From a bacterium (GTDB lineage Bacteria > Electryoneota > RPQS01 > DYHQ01), in contig JAUXGA010000001.1 of the NCBI GenBank assembly GCA_030622545.1, forward strand, positions 186,001 to 250,000: 64,000 nucleotides of DNA. Direction: 5' to 3'. Positions 25,356 to 34,679 of this stretch are shown here, piece by piece. The first letter of the stretch is position 1; the number at the start of each line of letters is the position of its first letter. Below the pieces are notes generated by a model, which worked only from the letters and a program-made list of their open reading frames with translations, did not search any database and was not told the DNA's origin. A program made the translations under genes and the position numbers.

Positions 25356-25490
25356 CGCCTTTTAAGATAGACATTTCAACCGGGCACACGGGACACATGC
25401 CTCGGCGGAACAATAATCCACCAAGCTCTAGACAGAACGCTCCCGCGTCCTGCGTTCGAATATACGAAGCATTAGAATGGAGCCATCAAT

Positions 25491-27584
25491 TTGACGAAAA
25501 TTCAATTCGCATTCGGGATTCACAATCATCAACCCGTTGGAAATTTTGATCACGTCTTCGAAGAAGCCTACGAGCGTTCTTACAAACCGTTCCTCGAAGT
25601 CATGGCACGGCATCCGAACATCCGGTTCTCTCTGCATACAACCGGCTGTCTGTTCGAATGGCTCGAAAAACACCAACCCGCCTATTTCGACCTTGTCGGT
25701 AAACTCGTAGAGCGCGGGCAAATCGAACTTCTCGGCGGCGGATTTTACGAACCGATTCTGTGCATTCTTCCCGAAGAGGACGCGCTCGCACAAATAGACA
25801 TCATGCGCACCTACCTAAAGAAACGGTTCGGCGTCGACGTGCGCGGAGCATGGCTGGCGGAACGCGTGTGGGAACCGCATCTGGCTCGCCTTCTTGCCGA
25901 AGCTGGAATTAAATATTTGCCGCTGGACGATTACCATTTCCTTTCCGGCGGACTGCGATTGGACGACCTCGCCGGTTACTACCTGACGGAAAACCAAAGC
26001 GCGCCCGTGGGTCTTTTCCCCATTCACCAAAGACTTCGATACACAATTCCTTTTCAGGAACCGCAGGAAACACTAAGCTATCTGCGTAAGTTTAAAGATA
26101 AGAACGCGCAGCCGCTTTTAGTCATGGCCGACGACGGAGAGAAATTCGGACTCTGGCCTGGTACCTACGAATGGGTCTATGAAAAGAAATGGCTCGAACG
26201 TTTCTGCACCGCACTTGAAGAGAGCGAAGACTGGCTCGATGTTATCTCACTGGGAGAAGCGTTCGATAAGATTCCTCCCGTTGGCCGCACCTACCTGCCC
26301 ACGTGTTCGTATTTCGAAATGGGTGAATGGGTGCTGCCGGCTGGAGCGGGAGTTGATTTCGAGCACTTCGTCCATGAATTCGAGAAGCGCGAGGATTGGG
26401 AAACGCTGCGGCCGTTTTTAAAAGGCGGTTTTTGGCGCAACTTCATGGCGAAATACGACGAGTCGAATCTGCTCCATAAAAAGATGCTGCACGTCAGCCG
26501 CAAATTTTCATCGCTTCCATCGAACAAGAAAACGAAGAAGCGGTATCTGCCTCTTCTGCGCGGCCAGTGCAACTGTCCGTATTGGCACGGCGTTTTCGGT
26601 GGGCTGTATCTGCCGCATCTGCGCCATGCTGTTTGGAAGCAGTTGCTCGAGTCCGAACGTCTCGTCGATGCGGCTGTGCATAATCACCGGAACTGGGTAC
26701 AAATCTCTCGGCAGGATTTCGACAGTGATGGCAGAGAAGAAATCCTGATGGAGAGCGAATCCATCAACGCTTATATTGCGCCTGCGCGCGGAGGGATGCT
26801 GTTCGAATTGGACGCGGGAACGTATCCATTTTTAAATACACTGACGCGCCGCAAGGAAAGCTATCACGCTCGCATTCATCAGGCGACGAATGAAGCCACG
26901 GAAGGCGCTTCGATACATGACCGAGTGCTTTCGAAAGAAGAAAACATCGCCGAGTACCTCCATCTCGACAGCTATCCTCGCCGCGCTCTGCTTGACCACT
27001 TCCTCCCGTGGGAGCTTTCCATCGAAGATTTTCGGGATGGAAAATTCACCGAGCCCGCCGGTTTTTTACAGGCGACCTACAGCGTGGACAGAAAAGGAAG
27101 AGACTCTGTAACGCTCTCCTGTCGAGGTGCAGTCATGGATAACGATATTGAAATCAGCAAGCGCATCTCACTGAATCCCGGCGCAAAGAAGCTGTCTGTC
27201 AAATACCGCGTGCGGAATCATTCGGACATTCCATTGCATATTCCTTTCGGTATCGAATGGAATCTGTCTTTTCTTTCCGGCAACTCGCCGCACCATCATT
27301 TCACCATTCCCGGAAGCGCGATTCGGAAGCGGCCTCTGAATGAAACGGTGCGGCATTCGGACGTGCGTAACATGGTTCTTACCGATGAAAATGAAGGCGC
27401 ATCCGCTTCCTTTTCATTCGAACAGCCGGTGGAAATCTGGCGTTGCCCTGTCGAGAGTGTTTCGCTTTCCGAAGGAGGATTTGAACGCGTTTTTCAGAGC
27501 ATCGCACTGCTTTTTCGATGGGAACTTTCCGTAGGAGCCCAAAGTCAGTGGGAGCAATCTTTCGAGTGTCAGCTCACCGGGTAA
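25491..27584 (+). CDS. Glycoside hydrolase family 57, 4-alpha-glucanotransferase/amylase type
   Basis: GH57 enzymes act on alpha-1,4-glucans such as glycogen. The N-terminal barrel opens with FAFGIHNHQPVGNFDHVFEE. The putative nucleophile Glu is in WLAERVWEPHLARLL near residue 120, and the acid/base Asp is in VMADDGEKFGLWPGTYEW near 210. The rest (DUF1925/DUF1926-like beta domains, about 320-697) matches the length of 4-alpha-glucanotransferases. The start is TTG. It probably forms an operon with the ROK kinase 135 bp upstream. Transferase versus hydrolase cannot be decided here. Confidence 0.9.
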   Translation: MTKIQFAFGIHNHQPVGNFDHVFEEAYERSYKPFLEVMARHPNIRFSLHTTGCLFEWLEKHQPAYFDLVGKLVERGQIELLGGGFYEPILCILPEEDALAQIDIMRTYLKKRFGVDVRGAWLAERVWEPHLARLLAEAGIKYLPLDDYHFLSGGLRLDDLAGYYLTENQSAPVGLFPIHQRLRYTIPFQEPQETLSYLRKFKDKNAQPLLVMADDGEKFGLWPGTYEWVYEKKWLERFCTALEESEDWLDVISLGEAFDKIPPVGRTYLPTCSYFEMGEWVLPAGAGVDFEHFVHEFEKREDWETLRPFLKGGFWRNFMAKYDESNLLHKKMLHVSRKFSSLPSNKKTKKRYLPLLRGQCNCPYWHGVFGGLYLPHLRHAVWKQLLESERLVDAAVHNHRNWVQISRQDFDSDGREEILMESESINAYIAPARGGMLFELDAGTYPFLNTLTRRKESYHARIHQATNEATEGASIHDRVLSKEENIAEYLHLDSYPRRALLDHFLPWELSIEDFRDGKFTEPAGFLQATYSVDRKGRDSVTLSCRGAVMDNDIEISKRISLNPGAKKLSVKYRVRNHSDIPLHIPFGIEWNLSFLSGNSPHHHFTIPGSAIRKRPLNETVRHSDVRNMVLTDENEGASASFSFEQPVEIWRCPVESVSLSEGGFERVFQSIALLFRWELSVGAQSQWEQSFECQLTG

Positions 27585-30238
27585 TTGCGTCACTTATCGT
27601 TTGCCTTGCAATTACACTTGCAGGCCGGGCGGCGGACGTCCAAACCACGTTACCGGATTCGCTGCCAGCGGACAGTAGCGCCGCGCTCGACTCGCTTCAG
27701 ACGGATACGCTTGCGGCGGCTCCGGCGAAAGATGAAGTGGATACCCTTGTCTTCTACTCCGCCGATTCGATTGACTTCGATGTAGTAAATCGCGTCACGA
27801 CTCTCATCGGCAATGCAGCGGTGCGTTATAAAGACATGGAGATTCAGGCGGCGGTCATCCGAGTGGACTGGACCAATCAGCTCCTGACAGCCGCACCCTT
27901 GCGCGATACGCTGTGGGCGGACAGCGCCGCCACAGAGATTGATTCCATTATAATCATTGGCGTGCCTCATTTCCGTCAGGCCGCGGAGCAATTTCACGGG
28001 GATTCCATCGCCTACAATATGAAAACCCGGAAAGGGCGCGTGGAACATGGCCGGACGCAATACATGGACGGCTACTACTACGGTGAGCGTTTCAAACGGC
28101 TTTCATCAAAAGAAATTATCGTGGGAGGCGGCGAGTTTACGACCTGCGACAAGGAACATCCCCATTACCACTTTTCTTCTACGAAAATGAAAGTCATCGT
28201 CGGAGACAAAGTCGTCGCGCGCCCCGTGTATTTGTATTTTGAAGACGTTCCCGTCGGAGTACTTCCGTACGGTGTCTTTCCCAGTCGCAAAGGGCGGCAG
28301 TCGGGATTCATTATTCCGACATTCGGTGAAAGCGCTCATCAGGGTCGCTCTCTTCGCCATTTTGGATATTACTGGGCGCCGTCGGGTTATATGGATCTTG
28401 CTGGTTTGTTCGATTACTACGAACGCTTCGGTTTTTTGGGGCATGTAGATTACCGCTACGCTGTGCGTTATAAATTGAGCGGCGATGCTAAGTTCTCGTT
28501 CGACACTCAGAGAAGCGAAGGCACGCAAAACCGGCGCTGGGCTCTGAAAACGAGACACAATCAGGAAATCGATCCATATACGAAACTGACGGTTTCCGGT
28601 TCGTTCGCGTCCGACGGCTCCTATAACGACCGCTACGCCACCACGACGCAACGCCTTCGTCAATCGTTGAACTCGAACGCGACCTTGACGCGACGCTGGC
28701 CTGATTCCCCTTGGTCCATGTCGTTGAACCTGCATCACGAACAGAATTTGTTGGACGACACGTGGCGTGCATCGCTGCCGAATTTTTCCGTTCGTCACGG
28801 CAGTGGCAAACTTTTTCCGGGACCGAAACCTCCCAAGGGAGCTCGCCGCACAACCTTCCGTTCTCGCGCAGAGGAACCGTGGTACCGCGCGATTACGTAT
28901 GATTACTCCGCGTCGATGCTCAACTCGATGGCTTACGCGAAAAGCAGCCGCATCGAAGGCTACGGCGTGACGCCGCGAAGTATCTACACGGGCAAGACAT
29001 CGCGGACGACTATCTATGGAGATAAACCCACGACGACGTCTCAGCGCGACGGTATTCAGCATCGGTTGAGCTTCAGCGCTTCCGCGCGATTGTTCCGTCA
29101 CTTCAGTATGAATCCACGGCTCAGTCTGACCGAAGGTTGGGCGCGGCGCGTGCAGGACTTCGAACCCGCCGGGCGAACGTTCGACCTTGAAGAACGCAAC
29201 GGATTTTTCGCGCGGCACATTTTCAACGCCAGCACATCCTTCAAAACAAAACTCTACGGCACATTCCTCCGACCGTTCGGTATGGGAGCGGACTTCCGCC
29301 ATGTTCTCGACCCCGGCGTCTCGTTCAGCTACCGCCCGGATTTCTCCGACGAAGCATGGGGCTACTACAAAACGGCCACGCTTCCCTCGGGAGAAGAATA
29401 CGAATATGACCGTTTCGGCAATTTCGTTTACGGCGGAACACCCAAGGGACTCTCGGAACGCTTGAGCTTCTCACTGGGAAACCTGTTCCAGATTCGCACC
29501 GGCGATGAAGAAACGTCCGTAAAGCGCGACCTCTTCGCGCTGAACTTTTCCACCGGAGTCGATGTCGCGAAAGATTCCCTGCGCTGGAGTGACCTGTCAT
29601 CATCATTCCGCACCAGCACCGGCGGCGCGCTCTTCGGGCCCATTCAAACCGTATCGCTGGATATCACAACGACGCATTCGTTCTATCAGGAAGAGGACGG
29701 GCGGCGCATCAATCGTTTCTTCTGGGACAGACCGGATGCGGGCCTTTTCAGTCCGTTGGAGATAAAAAATCTTTCGGCTTCGGTTTCGTTCAGTTTGCAG
29801 GATGACCGATTGGGAAACACGTTCGGAGCCTTTGAGCGACAGGCAAGACCGGAGGATACGACCGAGACCGGGATGCCCGTAGAGCGCAGAAATATTCATA
29901 CGCTCTTCAACCGACCCTACGACGTTCGCTTTTCCCTTTATCGCAACGAGAACTTCACGAGCGGAAGGAAAACCACGTGGGGAAACGCCGACGCGAATCT
30001 GGAACTGACGCGCAATTGGAGCATTGGCTATAACGTGCGCGTGAATCTTGATACGAAGGAAGTTGTTTCGACGGGTGTGCAAATTTACCGCGATATGCAC
30101 TGCTGGGAAGGAACACTGACGTGGAATCCGGTGGGCATCGGGCGCGGCTACTTCGTCCGCATCGCGCTGAAATCTCCCCAGCTACGTGACATCAAAGTCG
30201 AGCGCACCCGAGGACGGGGAACATTTAGAGGATTTTAA
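27566..30238 (+). CDS. lptD: LPS-assembly protein LptD-like outer-membrane protein
   Basis: LptD is the barrel that inserts LPS into the outer leaflet. After a signal peptide (VIASLIVCLAITLAGRA) and a short Ser/Asp-rich linker, an OstA-like beta-jellyroll follows (DSIDFDVVNRVTTLIGNAAV and KDMEIQAAVIRVDW). The barrel part contains the typical GRQSGFIIPTFGESAHQGRS and FGYYWAPSGYMDLAGLFDYY. The GTG at 27566 has GGGAG eleven bases upstream and gives a clean signal peptide; an ATG at 27518 would add 16 non-signal residues. The gene overlaps the 3' end of the GH57 gene by 19 bp. The family call is strong. Confidence 0.88.
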   Translation: MSAHRVIASLIVCLAITLAGRAADVQTTLPDSLPADSSAALDSLQTDTLAAAPAKDEVDTLVFYSADSIDFDVVNRVTTLIGNAAVRYKDMEIQAAVIRVDWTNQLLTAAPLRDTLWADSAATEIDSIIIIGVPHFRQAAEQFHGDSIAYNMKTRKGRVEHGRTQYMDGYYYGERFKRLSSKEIIVGGGEFTTCDKEHPHYHFSSTKMKVIVGDKVVARPVYLYFEDVPVGVLPYGVFPSRKGRQSGFIIPTFGESAHQGRSLRHFGYYWAPSGYMDLAGLFDYYERFGFLGHVDYRYAVRYKLSGDAKFSFDTQRSEGTQNRRWALKTRHNQEIDPYTKLTVSGSFASDGSYNDRYATTTQRLRQSLNSNATLTRRWPDSPWSMSLNLHHEQNLLDDTWRASLPNFSVRHGSGKLFPGPKPPKGARRTTFRSRAEEPWYRAITYDYSASMLNSMAYAKSSRIEGYGVTPRSIYTGKTSRTTIYGDKPTTTSQRDGIQHRLSFSASARLFRHFSMNPRLSLTEGWARRVQDFEPAGRTFDLEERNGFFARHIFNASTSFKTKLYGTFLRPFGMGADFRHVLDPGVSFSYRPDFSDEAWGYYKTATLPSGEEYEYDRFGNFVYGGTPKGLSERLSFSLGNLFQIRTGDEETSVKRDLFALNFSTGVDVAKDSLRWSDLSSSFRTSTGGALFGPIQTVSLDITTTHSFYQEEDGRRINRFFWDRPDAGLFSPLEIKNLSASVSFSLQDDRLGNTFGAFERQARPEDTTETGMPVERRNIHTLFNRPYDVRFSLYRNENFTSGRKTTWGNADANLELTRNWSIGYNVRVNLDTKEVVSTGVQIYRDMHCWEGTLTWNPVGIGRGYFVRIALKSPQLRDIKVERTRGRGTFRGF

Positions 30239-30239
30239 A

Positions 30240-30911
30240 ATGGCTGAAGAAATTCATTTCAGTTATCGCAATCGCGATCTCGAACCAATGAAAATTGGAA
30301 TACTGCTTGACTCTAACGCTATAGCAAAGGCATGCGCCACTTCGGAAAACCACACAATTCCTATGAACTTTGATCAACCCTACAGAGGATCATATAAACG
30401 TTTCCGAATCGAGTTTTCATATAAAGTGATGGTTAATTGCAGAGATTTCTTCACAAACGAAAAAGCGCTAAGTGGGGAAATAATCCCTTTTGCAAAATGG
30501 CTGGCAAGAACCAACCGATTTGATAAATTCTATCCCGATAACAAAGTACTGATTGCTTATGAAGGTGGAACCGAATGTCCACTTGAAATAGGCGATAATA
30601 AGGTGTCCTTTGCCCTAAAAGAAAAGTTTATGATTGAAGAGAACAAGTTGGCGCGAAAGATAGCATTAGAAGTCGCGTACGAGCGTGGTAAAGAAGGCAT
30701 CTTTGCCGTTAGGAATGAAAAGGGAGAGCTCCTGATACCAGATCCGCCTGAAGATCAGTTCAACTTTCCTCTCGATGTGTTCGGAGAAGCAGTGCTAAAC
30801 TTGGAATCTGGAGGTCTCTTAGAAAAGAAAGGAGACACCTATCGTATCAGTTATAAGGGTAGACAAGAATATGAAGGAGGTATCAATCATTTCAAAATAA
30901 AGCCTTCATAA
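30240..30911 (+). CDS. N-terminal part of a frame-split protein, winged-helix-like end
   Basis: The product (223 aa) is not recognised as a whole. It starts at an ATG with AGAGG ten bases upstream. Residues 175-215 look like a winged helix (FGEAVLNLESGGLLEKKGDT then YRISYKGRQEYEG). The frame ends after HFKIKPS. The -1 frame continues from the same point with KAFIIASCSEKLQP and a TIR-like/deoxyribosyltransferase-like domain, so the two look like one ancestral gene of about 365 codons. The region is more A+T-rich than its neighbours, which suggests transfer. It follows lptD by one base. Confidence 0.6.
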   Translation: MAEEIHFSYRNRDLEPMKIGILLDSNAIAKACATSENHTIPMNFDQPYRGSYKRFRIEFSYKVMVNCRDFFTNEKALSGEIIPFAKWLARTNRFDKFYPDNKVLIAYEGGTECPLEIGDNKVSFALKEKFMIEENKLARKIALEVAYERGKEGIFAVRNEKGELLIPDPPEDQFNFPLDVFGEAVLNLESGGLLEKKGDTYRISYKGRQEYEGGINHFKIKPS

Positions 30912-31339
30912 TTGCTTCTTGCAGTGAAAAATTACAACCAACAATCAAAGTATACAAAGAGTTGCTGGAGAAATTCGGATACGAAGGAACCTTTCAAGAA
31001 GACGAGGAACCTGTCAATACCATTGAAGCCGACATTTTTGAAAACATTCAAAATTCAACTCTCATCATCGCGGATATGACGGAACACAGACCAAATTGCT
31101 ATTTGGAACTCGGATATGCCATGGCACTAGGAAAGCGAATAATATTAATCCTTGACGAAAAGCATCGCAGTGAAGAATTAGTACTACCAAGTGGGGAAAC
31201 AATCTTGAAAGATCGTCTCGCCTTTGACACAAGGCAAATGAAATATACCTTTTACAAAGATGAGAAAGACCTAAGGGAAGAGATTCCAAAACGGATTAAT
31301 GCGAATTTGAAAATGATTCGTAAATCAGCAGAGATATAA
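30875..31339 (+). CDS. C-terminal part of the frame-split protein: TIR-like / nucleoside deoxyribosyltransferase-like domain
   Basis: The frame is open from 30875 and has no usual start before a TTG at 30962, which would cut off the first strand and helix of the domain. Upstream codons read KAFIIASCSEKLQPTIKVYK. The conserved core ADIFENIQNSTLIIADMTEH and CYLELGYAMALGKRIILI matches predicted nucleotide-processing effectors of the TIR-like and nucleoside 2-deoxyribosyltransferase-like type. The likely catalytic Glu is in YLELGYA. It probably belongs to the gene starting at 30240, shifted by -1 between about 30885 and 30905. It could be a decayed gene, a sequence error or programmed frameshifting. 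The sequence TTCAAAATAAAG is not a classic slippery heptamer. Confidence 0.6.
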   Translation, partial: RRYQSFQNKAFIIASCSEKLQPTIKVYKELLEKFGYEGTFQEDEEPVNTIEADIFENIQNSTLIIADMTEHRPNCYLELGYAMALGKRIILILDEKHRSEELVLPSGETILKDRLAFDTRQMKYTFYKDEKDLREEIPKRINANLKMIRKSAEI

Positions 31340-31342
31340 TCA

Positions 31343-31372
31343 TTCCGGTCGGGTTACGAATCCGGCTCGGCG
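31343..31372. repeat. CCGGTCGGGTTAC element, short copy
   Basis: TTCCGGTCGGGTTACGAAT then CCGGCTCGGCG has the two ends of the 12370/13564 element, inverted and with almost no centre. It sits just before the aconitase gene. Confidence 0.6.
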
Positions 31373-31410
31373 AAGGAATATTCTAACAATACTTTGCAGA
31401 GGAGCCAACA

Positions 31411-33342
31411 ATGGGCATGAATGTCACGCAAAAACTCATTTCATCACACCTTGTTTCCGGGAAGATGGTGCCCGGCGAAGAAATCGCCATCAAGATTGAT
31501 CATACCCTGACGCAAGATGCTACGGGGACGCTCGTCTATCTCGAATTGGAAGCGATGGGACTCGAAAAAACACAAGCGGAACTTTCAGCGAGTTATGTGG
31601 ACCACAACATGTTGCAGTTGGATTTCCGCAACGCTGATGACCACCTGTTTCTGCAAAGCGCCGCCGAAAAATTTGGAATTCATTTTTCGCGCCCCGGCAA
31701 CGGCATTTGTCACTATGTACATTTCGAGCGCTTCGGTCGTCCGGGTAAAACGATGGTGGGTTCCGATTCACATACGCCGACCGCTGGTGGTATGGGAATG
31801 CTTGCGATTGGCGTGGGTGGTTTGGATGTCGCGCTCGCGATTGCCGGTGAACCGTTTTACCTGCGCATGCCGAAAGTGATGGGCGTCAAACTCGTGGGTA
31901 AGCTACCTGATTGGGTGTCGGCTCGCGATGTAATTCTTGAAATGCTCCGGCGACACACGGTGAAAGGCGGCGTCGGGAAAATCATCGAATACTATGGCCC
32001 CGGGCTCCAGCACCTTTCAGCACAAGACCGGGCAACCATCACCAACATGGGAGCCGAGCTCGGAGCGACAACATCGGTCTTTCCTTCTGACGAAAAAACG
32101 CGTACTTACCTATACTCACAGAACCGCGAAGAGCATTGGCAGGAACTGCTCGCTGACCCGGACGCTACTTATGATGAGCACGACGAAATTGACCTATCCA
32201 AACTCGAACCACTCATCGCCTGTCCCAGCTCACCCGACAAGGTCAAGACAGTTCGAGAAATCGCGGGAACGCCTGTGCAGCAAGTTCTGATTGGCTCGTG
32301 CGTGAATTCATCGCTACGCGACCTCATGACAGTCGCCAAAGTTTGCGAGCGCCACAAGCTATCGAAACATGTGTGCCTCCAGATTAACCCGGGTTCGCGG
32401 CAAGTTCTAATAAATCTTGCCTCGCAGGAAAGTATTGCTCAACTTTTTTCAGCGGGTGCGCGTGTTCAACAGAGTGGTTGTATGGGGTGCATTGGAATGG
32501 GGCAAGCGCCCGGGACGGATTGGGTCAGCCTGCGCACCTTCCCGCGCAATTTCCCGGGACGGTCAGGAACGGAAAACGACAAGGTTTATCTTTGCAGTCC
32601 GGAAGTTGCTGTAGCGTCGGCGGTGAAGGGCGTCATTACCGACCCGCGCGACCTCGGAAGTTATCCGCCCGTGCAGCTTCCTAAAAAAGAGCTCGTGGAT
32701 GATTCGATGATTATCTATCCCACTGATGGAGTAAATGTCGAGCTAAAAAAAGGACCTAACATTATCACGCTGCCAGAGCTCGATCCCCTGGCGGATGAGC
32801 TGAAAGCTCCGGTACTGCTCAAAGTCGGCGACAATATCACGACGGATCATATCATGCCCGCCGGAAGTAAAATCTTGCCATTGCGTTCGAACATTCCGGC
32901 AATATCCGAACATGTTTATGTGCGCGTGGACCCGACTTTCCCGAAGCGCGCTAAAGAGGCATGGAAAAGCATCATTGTAGGTGGCGATAACTACGGACAG
33001 GGCTCGTCGCGTGAGCACGCTGCGCTCGCTCCGCGCTATCTCGGTGTGCGAGTGGTGATTGCCAAACTCTTCGCACGCATCCACCGGGCGAATTTAGCTA
33101 ATTTCGGCATTCTACCGCTAATTTTTAAGGATGCTGCAGACTATGACGCTATTGACCAAGGAGACATTCTTGAACTGACGAACCTGCATGCCCTTTCGGC
33201 TGAAAAGCGAGACATGATTGTGCACAATGTAACGAAGGAGCAGGATATTCCGGTTCGGCATAACTTGACCACGCGGGAAGTAAAGATGGTTCTGGCTGGT
33301 TCCCAAATCAACTTCATCCGCGACCGCCGGAAGAAGAAATAA
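31411..33342 (+). CDS. Aconitate hydratase, short bacterial type
   Basis: Aconitase interconverts citrate and isocitrate in the TCA cycle with a 4Fe-4S cluster. The cluster ligands are visible as GSCVNSS and SGCMGCIGMGQAPG. Substrate motifs such as MVGSDSHTPTAGGMGMLAIG and GGDNYGQGSSREHAALAPRY are intact. At 643 residues it belongs to the shorter group with the swivel domain at the C-terminus. A GAGGAG ribosome site (about 31397-31402) fixes the ATG. The neighbouring genes are unrelated. Confidence 0.94.
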   Translation: MGMNVTQKLISSHLVSGKMVPGEEIAIKIDHTLTQDATGTLVYLELEAMGLEKTQAELSASYVDHNMLQLDFRNADDHLFLQSAAEKFGIHFSRPGNGICHYVHFERFGRPGKTMVGSDSHTPTAGGMGMLAIGVGGLDVALAIAGEPFYLRMPKVMGVKLVGKLPDWVSARDVILEMLRRHTVKGGVGKIIEYYGPGLQHLSAQDRATITNMGAELGATTSVFPSDEKTRTYLYSQNREEHWQELLADPDATYDEHDEIDLSKLEPLIACPSSPDKVKTVREIAGTPVQQVLIGSCVNSSLRDLMTVAKVCERHKLSKHVCLQINPGSRQVLINLASQESIAQLFSAGARVQQSGCMGCIGMGQAPGTDWVSLRTFPRNFPGRSGTENDKVYLCSPEVAVASAVKGVITDPRDLGSYPPVQLPKKELVDDSMIIYPTDGVNVELKKGPNIITLPELDPLADELKAPVLLKVGDNITTDHIMPAGSKILPLRSNIPAISEHVYVRVDPTFPKRAKEAWKSIIVGGDNYGQGSSREHAALAPRYLGVRVVIAKLFARIHRANLANFGILPLIFKDAADYDAIDQGDILELTNLHALSAEKRDMIVHNVTKEQDIPVRHNLTTREVKMVLAGSQINFIRDRRKKK

Positions 33343-33352
33343 TCTTTCCCGA

Positions 33353-34339
33353 ATGGACACCTCGCTTTCTTCCATCGTTACACACAACGATTTCGACGGG
33401 ATAGCGTCGGCGGCGATATGTTCGTGGGCGTTTGATATCGAAGATGTGCGTTTTGCCGGGCCGATGACGATAACCCACTCGGAAATTTCCATCACCAAGT
33501 CGGATATCGTTTGCGATTTGCCATACCCGCTCGAATGCGGCATGTGGTTTGATCATCATAAGGGCAATCTCGACGAACTCAAGCTGCGCGGCATTGACCC
33601 GGCGACAATACCGGGTAAGTTCGCGCCGGAACCTTCATGCGCGCACGTTGTTTTCGATTACTTCTCGCAGGAAGAAGAGTTGCCGGAGGATTTCGCGAAG
33701 CTCACCCGTGAAGCGGACATCATTGATGCGTTTGCGTACAAAAACATAGATGACTGGCGACGCGAAACATCGGCGAAGCGTATCGACAGCGCAATCAAAG
33801 CTTCGTCGGAATCGCCGCGTGAACAGCGCGAGTTCATGCGAGAGTTGGTTTTTCTTCTGCGCGATTTGTCTTTGGAAGAAGCCGCCGAGCAGTCGGACGT
33901 CATTGAACGCGCTGAACGTTTTCGCCAGCAAGAAGCGGACATGCTGGATACGATTCAGAAATATGCCCGCTTTCTTTCTGAGGATAAAGCGAGAGAACTC
34001 GTCATCATTGACCTTTCCAAATTCGGTCGCCCGGTGCGCGTGGATAAAAAGCTTGCTGGTCTGCTTTATCCCGACGCGAAAGGTTATGTGGAAGTCAAGC
34101 CGGTATTTCGGCAGAGATTGAAGACGCACGACATCGCTGTTTCGATGTCGCTCGCTTTATCCATGCAAAAGGAAACCCACGTCAAAGACGTGGGTGAAAT
34201 CATGCGACTGTTGAATATCGGTGACGGTCATGTGGGCGCGGCGGCGGGTGTGAAGAGATGCGAGTCCGCGTTTGAATCGCAGCGCGTCCATGAAGAAATA
34301 TTAATCGAAATCCTGCGCATCTGGCGGGAGCAGACGTAG
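33353..34339 (+). CDS. DHH-family phosphoesterase
   Basis: The product (328 aa) has DHH-type metal motifs: THNDFDGIASAAICSW near residue 10, KSDIVCDLPYP near 50 and FDHHKGN near 67. The C-terminal DHHA1-like motif is GDGHVGAAAGVKR near 290. Such enzymes degrade nanoRNAs, cyclic di-nucleotides or related phosphodiesters; the substrate cannot be told. The first motif is shortened (HNDFDG rather than HxDxDG). It starts ten bases after the aconitase stop. Confidence 0.85.
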   Translation: MDTSLSSIVTHNDFDGIASAAICSWAFDIEDVRFAGPMTITHSEISITKSDIVCDLPYPLECGMWFDHHKGNLDELKLRGIDPATIPGKFAPEPSCAHVVFDYFSQEEELPEDFAKLTREADIIDAFAYKNIDDWRRETSAKRIDSAIKASSESPREQREFMRELVFLLRDLSLEEAAEQSDVIERAERFRQQEADMLDTIQKYARFLSEDKARELVIIDLSKFGRPVRVDKKLAGLLYPDAKGYVEVKPVFRQRLKTHDIAVSMSLALSMQKETHVKDVGEIMRLLNIGDGHVGAAAGVKRCESAFESQRVHEEILIEILRIWREQT

Positions 34340-34368
34340 ATTTACTTTGTACTGTTTCTCGAAATTCT

Positions 34369-34650
34369 TTACTTCAACAACACCATCTTCTTCGTCATTG
34401 TAAAATCTCCCGCCTGAAGATGGTAGAAATAGATCCCGGAAGGGAAATTTGAACCATCGAATGTTGCACTGTGTGTTCCCGCCGGATGTATTTCATCGAC
34501 GAGGATTGCGACTTCCCGTCCAAGCAAGTCGAAGACTTTCAGAGATACATGAGTTGCTTTTGTCAGGCCGTAGCTGATTTGTGTGGATGGATTAAACGGA
34601 TTCGGATAGTTCTGGTGCAGCGCGTATTTGTCCGGTAGAGGACTTAACAT
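34369..34650 (-). CDS. Orphan type IX sorting-tail fragment
   Basis: The frame encodes only a type A C-terminal sorting domain: ALHQNYPNPFNPSTQISYGL, then VSLKVFDLLGREVAILVDEI and SGIYFYHLQAGDFTMTKKMV. No signal peptide or passenger is attached. The frame extends upstream for another 18 codons and overlaps the end of the M49 gene in a different frame. It may be the remnant of a lost secreted protein, or the tail of the M49 gene separated by a frameshift. The M49 product has no signal peptide, which argues against the second option. Confidence 0.65.
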   Translation of the reverse strand: MLSPLPDKYALHQNYPNPFNPSTQISYGLTKATHVSLKVFDLLGREVAILVDEIHPAGTHSATFDGSNFPSGIYFYHLQAGDFTMTKKMVLLK

Positions 34651-34679
34651 TGGATAAGCGGAAGACGGTGTTGGCTGTA

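Noticed and set aside
28106-29302. 398-codon minus-strand ORF opposite lptD
   Set aside because: lptD is clearly coding on the plus strand; the reverse frame is Arg-rich shadow sequence without motifs or a ribosome site.
30874-30962. AAGGAGG at 30874 considered as the ribosome site of the TIR-like ORF
   Set aside because: No start codon, even near-cognate, lies in the right frame 5-10 bases downstream; an in-frame junction with the upstream gene explains the data better.
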